Origin: Actinophytocola xinjiangensis
Lineage (GTDB): Bacteria > Actinomycetota > Actinomycetes > Mycobacteriales > Pseudonocardiaceae
Assembly: GCF_001921215.1 (NCBI RefSeq)
Contig: NZ_MSIF01000018.1
Coordinates: 62,001-126,000, forward strand
Length of the DNA stretch: 64,000 bases
Reading direction: 5' to 3'
Positions 60,688-64,000 of the stretch are shown here, in pieces. The notes under the pieces were generated by a model. It was given only the letters and a program-made list of their open reading frames with translations, did not search any database and was not told the DNA's origin. Within the stretch, counting starts at the first letter, position 1; the number at the start of each line of letters is the position of its first letter. A program made the translations under genes and the position numbers.

Positions 60688-61980
60688 CTATTGGCCGAAG
60701 ATGCTCGGTAGTGCCAGCGACAGGCTGGGAACGAAGGTGATGAGCAGCAGCACCACGATCATCGGGAGCAGGAAGATGGGCAGCGTCCTGGTGACGTTCT
60801 CGATCGAGGTCCGGCCGATCGCGCAGCCGACGAACAGGACGTTGCCGACCGGTGGGGTGATCAGGCCGATGGCCAGGTTGAGCACCAGCATGATCCCGAA
60901 CTGCACCGGGTCCATGCCGAGGCTGGTCGCCACCGGCAGCAGGATCGGAGTCATGATCAGGATCAGTGGCGCCATGTCCATGACGGCCCCGAGGGCCAAC
61001 AGCAGCAGGTTGATCAGCAGGAGGATGACGATCTTGTTGTCCGACAGCCCGAGCAGCGCTTCGGTGACCATCGCCGGGATCTTGAGGAACGCGAGGAAGT
61101 AGGCGAACGCACTGGCCGCACCGATGATGAACAGGACGACACCGAGGGTGCGGACGGTCTTGCGAAGGATCGGGATCATCGCCTTGACCGGAATGTCCCG
61201 GTAGACCACGAACGTCAGGATGAAGGCGTAGACACAGGCGATCACGGCCGACTCGGTTGCCGTGAAGACGCCGCTGAGGATGCCGCCGAGGATGATCACC
61301 GGCATCAGCAGGCTGAGCAGTCCGTCCCTGATGATCTTGGGGATCTCCGCGATGGGGACACTCTCCTCCTTCGGGTAGTTCCGCTTCACGGCGACCACGT
61401 ACGCCGCGATCATCAAGGAGGCGCCGAGCAGGATCCCTGGCAGGATCCCCGCGGTGAACAGCGCGCCGATGGAGACGCCGCCGGCCGCCATCGAGTAGAT
61501 GATCAGGTTGTGACTCGGCGGGATCATCACCGCCTGCGCGGCACCGGAGATGGTCACCGCGACCGAGTAGTCGGTGCCGTAGCCCTTCTTCTTCATCATC
61601 GGGATCGTCACCGAACCGACTGCCGAGACGTCGGCGACCGACGAACCGGACAGCGCCCCGAAGAAGGTACTGGCGCCGATGTTGACCAGTGCGAGACCGC
61701 CACGTAACCGGCCGACGAACAGCATCGCCAGGTTGATCAGTCGACGGGAGATGCCGCCGGCGCCCATGATCTCGCCGCCGAGGATGAACAGCGGGATCGC
61801 GAGCAACGCGAACGCGTCCAACCCGGCGACCATCCGTTGGCCGACGATGATCAGCGGGATCCCCAGGTAGAAGGCCTCGAAGACGGCGGACAGGGTGAGC
61901 GCGAGCGCGATCGGAACGCGCAGCGCGATCAGGAGGGCGAAACTGCCGATCAGGATGACGATGGCGAGGGGATCGGTCAT
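60688..61980 (-). CDS. dctM: TRAP transporter large permease DctM
   Basis: A 430-residue integral membrane protein with about 12 helices; FGALSGSSVADVSAVGSV and GAAQAVMIPPSHNLIIYS are family signatures. It provides the Na+- or H+-coupled translocation path with DctQ. Overlaps the dctQ stop by four bases (ATGA). The stretch between it and dctP is 21 bases. Confidence 0.97.
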   Translation of the reverse strand: MTDPLAIVILIGSFALLIALRVPIALALTLSAVFEAFYLGIPLIIVGQRMVAGLDAFALLAIPLFILGGEIMGAGGISRRLINLAMLFVGRLRGGLALVNIGASTFFGALSGSSVADVSAVGSVTIPMMKKKGYGTDYSVAVTISGAAQAVMIPPSHNLIIYSMAAGGVSIGALFTAGILPGILLGASLMIAAYVVAVKRNYPKEESVPIAEIPKIIRDGLLSLLMPVIILGGILSGVFTATESAVIACVYAFILTFVVYRDIPVKAMIPILRKTVRTLGVVLFIIGAASAFAYFLAFLKIPAMVTEALLGLSDNKIVILLLINLLLLALGAVMDMAPLILIMTPILLPVATSLGMDPVQFGIMLVLNLAIGLITPPVGNVLFVGCAIGRTSIENVTRTLPIFLLPMIVVLLLITFVPSLSLALPSIFGQ

Positions 61981-62498
61981 GAGGCACCGTCCGCGCGGGC
62001 CTTGTCGATCGCCTCGTCGGTCTCTTCGTTCAACCGTGCGGTGTCGACACCGAGGATCCGCAGGGTCGTGTAGAGCACGATCATGAGCCCGGCCAGTGGC
62101 ATCGCGACGTAGAGCATGCTGCGGGGAAGTCCGGTGCCCGGCAGGGTCGCGTGCCGGGTGTCGATGGCGAACTCGCTGCCCTGGACGATGAGGTACAGGC
62201 CGAACAACAGGACCAGCCCGGTGATCAACCACTCGATGGCGCGGCGGAGCAGTGTGGGAAAGCGGTTGACGAGGAAGGTGATCGCGATGTGCGCACCTTC
62301 GCGGAAGCCGATGGCCGCGGCCAGGAATCCGAGCCAGACCAACAACATCCTGGCCGTCTCCTCACTCCACGCCGGGGAGTTGCCGAGAACCTCGCGCCCG
62401 AAGACCTGCCACAGCAGGACGAAGGTCACCGCCACCAGACACGACACCGTGAAGCCTTCGAACACGGCGTCGATGGCACGCCAGACACGGCGAATCAC
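61977..62498 (-). CDS. dctQ: TRAP transporter small permease DctQ
   Basis: A 173-residue protein with four membrane helices and the family segment WSEETARMLLVWLGFLAAAIGFREGAH-type. GTG 62498 overlaps the upstream stop (GTGA); longer frames upstream are shadows. Charged C-terminal tail is cytoplasmic. Confidence 0.93.
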   Translation of the reverse strand: MIRRVWRAIDAVFEGFTVSCLVAVTFVLLWQVFGREVLGNSPAWSEETARMLLVWLGFLAAAIGFREGAHIAITFLVNRFPTLLRRAIEWLITGLVLLFGLYLIVQGSEFAIDTRHATLPGTGLPRSMLYVAMPLAGLMIVLYTTLRILGVDTARLNEETDEAIDKARADGAS

Positions 62499-63640
62499 GC
62501 GACACCCGCCGTCGCTCGGCTGGCCTCGGCGAGCAACGGCAGCCGGTCGGCGCCGGCGAGCCCGAGATGGTAGAGGTGAAACTGCTCGACGCCGACATCG
62601 CGGAGCGCGCTCAGGTGGCGCGGAAACTCCTCGGCCCTGGTCGGCGGCAGGACGGTCACGAAGGCCCCCGGCGTCGCCCGGCCCGCGACCGTCTCGGTCA
62701 GGCGCGCCGCGTTCTGGACGGACGCCGCGTCGGTGGCCCAACACTGTGCGACCACCGTGTCGACGTCGCCGGGGGCGGTGGCGGTGAGCCCGGGCAGGGC
62801 TCCGGTCTCCCACGGGTCGGGCTGGGCGTGCAGGATGATCCGCGGTGACCGGCCGGCCGCCGCGCGGGCCGCCCGGATGACCTCGGCGCGCAGGGCGTCG
62901 GTGGCGGCATGTCTGACGTCGAGCAGTGTTCGCAGCAGGTCCGGTGACGGCTGACTCGTCGCGCCGTGGCTCGTGGCGGCACGCAGGTCGGCGATCACCC
63001 TGTCGGCATCGAGCCCCCGACCGGTCCAGGCCTGCCGACAGGCCGGGCAGCAACAGATCGACAGGAGTCGGCGAGTTCGGTCGTCGTACGCTCCGGCCGT
63101 CTTCTCGTGGTGCCCGCCGTGCTGGATTCCGAGTTGTCCGCAGGCCTCGAGCACGATCGCCGAACTGGCGGTGTCCCGTAGTGCTTCGGCGGCCAGGGTC
63201 GCGGCGTACTCGCGAACCTCGCCGGACTGTGGGCACAGCGCGTACGGATAGGGCTCACCGAAGCAGTTGACGACCACGATGTCGGGGTTGGCCTCGCCGA
63301 CTCGCGTGGAGTGGGTCAGGACGGTCCACGCCGCCACCTCGAGGCCGGCGTCGCTGAGGAGGGCGGTGGCGTTGCCGAACGGATCCGGGTCGTCGACCCA
63401 GTCGGCCTCGGCCGGGATCAGGCGGCCCGACCAGGCCCCGGTGCGCACCGGGCGGTAGAAGGCCGCGCCGCGCGCGTCGACCAGTCGCCGGGAGGGGTGA
63501 AAAGGCGTGGCGGCCCGGGTCGTGTGATACGCCGCCGCGACGGCGACGGTGGTGACTCCCAGCCCTCGCACTCGCTCGACGAACCCGGGATCGCCAAGCA
63601 CGTCCCAGGGGTAGGCGTAGCCGATGACGTTCGCTGTCAC
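62495..63640 (-). CDS. Unknown 381-residue protein in the uronate TRAP operon
   Basis: No confident family. An N-terminal GYAYPWDVLGDPGFVERVRGLG and repeated alternating strands and helices suggest a TIM barrel of the glycoside-hydrolase or sugar-phosphate enzyme kind; EAC followed by a Cys cluster SICCCPACRQAW near residue 195 looks like a metal site also seen in some uncharacterised sugar hydrolases. GTG 63640 has GGGAG six bases before it. First gene of the operon, overlapping dctQ; probably acts on the imported sugar acid or an oligomer. Confidence 0.75.
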   Translation of the reverse strand: MTANVIGYAYPWDVLGDPGFVERVRGLGVTTVAVAAAYHTTRAATPFHPSRRLVDARGAAFYRPVRTGAWSGRLIPAEADWVDDPDPFGNATALLSDAGLEVAAWTVLTHSTRVGEANPDIVVVNCFGEPYPYALCPQSGEVREYAATLAAEALRDTASSAIVLEACGQLGIQHGGHHEKTAGAYDDRTRRLLSICCCPACRQAWTGRGLDADRVIADLRAATSHGATSQPSPDLLRTLLDVRHAATDALRAEVIRAARAAAGRSPRIILHAQPDPWETGALPGLTATAPGDVDTVVAQCWATDAASVQNAARLTETVAGRATPGAFVTVLPPTRAEEFPRHLSALRDVGVEQFHLYHLGLAGADRLPLLAEASRATAGVA

Positions 63641-63715
63641 GATCGCTCCCGTGGAAATGGGACAGGGTCAGCGTTGTGATGCTGGCAGGTGCGGCGATGC
63701 TTGCGCAAACCTCAT

Positions 63716-63730
63716 ATCGAATCGCACGAT
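63716..63730. promoter_or_regulatory. LysR-type operator (ATC-N9-GAT)
   Basis: ATCGAATCGCACGAT is an interrupted palindrome, ATC-N9-GAT, containing the T-N11-A core typical of LysR sites. It sits in the 128-base divergent region between the TRAP operon and the LysR gene, 39 bases before the LysR start. Confidence 0.6.
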
Positions 63731-63768
63731 GCTCTGAAGGTATTGATGTCTTGCTACGGTGATGAGCC

Positions 63769-64000
63769 ATGGCCCCCGTGACACTCGATCAGGTCCGCTG
63801 CTTCATCGCCGTGGCTGAGGAACTTCACTTCGGTCGCGCCGCCGAACGCCTGTCGATGACTCAGCCGCCGCTGAGTCGGCAGATCCAGAAGCTGGAAACA
63901 GCGGTCGGAGCGACCCTGCTGGAACGAAGCAACCGCACGGTCGCGCTCACGTCGGCCGGATCGGAGTTCCTGGAGGACTCCTATCGGATCTTCAACGCCC
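63769..64000 (+). CDS. LysR-family regulator, 3'-truncated by window end
   Basis: The first 77 residues of a LysR-type regulator: winged helix with TLDQVRCFIAVAEELHFGRA, the recognition helix MTQPPLSRQIQKLE, and LLERSNRTVALTSAG. The ligand-binding domain lies outside the window. Start ATG 63769 was chosen because the HTH begins at residue 4, as usual. Divergent from the TRAP/udh operon, which it probably controls in response to a uronate or related acid. Confidence 0.93.
   Translation, partial: MAPVTLDQVRCFIAVAEELHFGRAAERLSMTQPPLSRQIQKLETAVGATLLERSNRTVALTSAGSEFLEDSYRIFNA

Overview
The window is about 64 kb of high-GC DNA with strong third-codon-position GC bias, GTG starts and 4-base ATGA/GTGA gene overlaps, as in a filamentous actinomycete. 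A two-domain DUF3558-type lipoprotein, a complete conservon, an AfsR-type SARP and several secondary-metabolite genes point to Pseudonocardiales (Saccharothrix/Lentzea/Amycolatopsis-like); this is inference. I found no tRNA, rRNA, CRISPR array, insertion sequence or prophage. Most very long antisense reading frames are GC-frame shadows and were left out.

1-23.4 kb is the right part of a nonribosomal peptide cluster. Two NRPS genes (the first cut by the window edge) give the order A-PCP-C-A-PCP / C-A-PCP-C-A-PCP-C-A-PCP-TE, so at least five residues, with no epimerase domain. By eye the last two adenylation domains read as Leu-like and Ser. A SnoaL-like protein and a branched-chain aminotransferase follow in the same operon. 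Next come regulators: an XRE/NB-ARC-type protein with a small companion, a tiny secreted peptide, a 1003-residue AfsR-like SARP, a second SnoaL-like protein, and a flavin monooxygenase with its TetR repressor. Two promoters here carry the same 11-bp-spaced direct repeats expected of a SARP operator.

23.7-27.3 kb holds two divergent exported proteins: an endonuclease/exonuclease/phosphatase-fold enzyme and a three-repeat plus RCC1-like beta-propeller protein. 27.5-39.5 kb is a tightly coupled five-gene operon (DUF4132, a 1613-residue protein, a MoxR AAA ATPase, a DUF5682-VWA fusion, a SWIM zinc-finger protein). It resembles the poorly understood yehI/yehL-M-P-Q genes of E. coli and is the most interesting system here.

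39.5-45.3 kb has an SRPBCC protein, a GT1 glycosyltransferase, a class I terpene synthase, a TetR regulator and a PEP-utilising-type swivel protein without an ATP-grasp domain. It may be a small terpenoid cluster. A perfect UUCG-loop bidirectional terminator closes it against a complete conservon (cvnA-B-C-D, 45.3-49.3 kb). Then follow a PPDK-like protein lacking the PEP-binding barrel and a divergent winged-helix protein.

51.9-58.7 kb is a row of co-directional genes: a DUF4253-like protein, two membrane proteins, a penicillin-acylase-family enzyme, a lipoprotein and an alpha/beta hydrolase. 58.8-64 kb is a uronate-type catabolic locus: a TRAP transporter (DctP-M-Q), an NAD-dependent uronate dehydrogenase-like enzyme and an unknown 381-residue protein. 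A LysR regulator truncated by the window end reads divergently across a classical LysR box.
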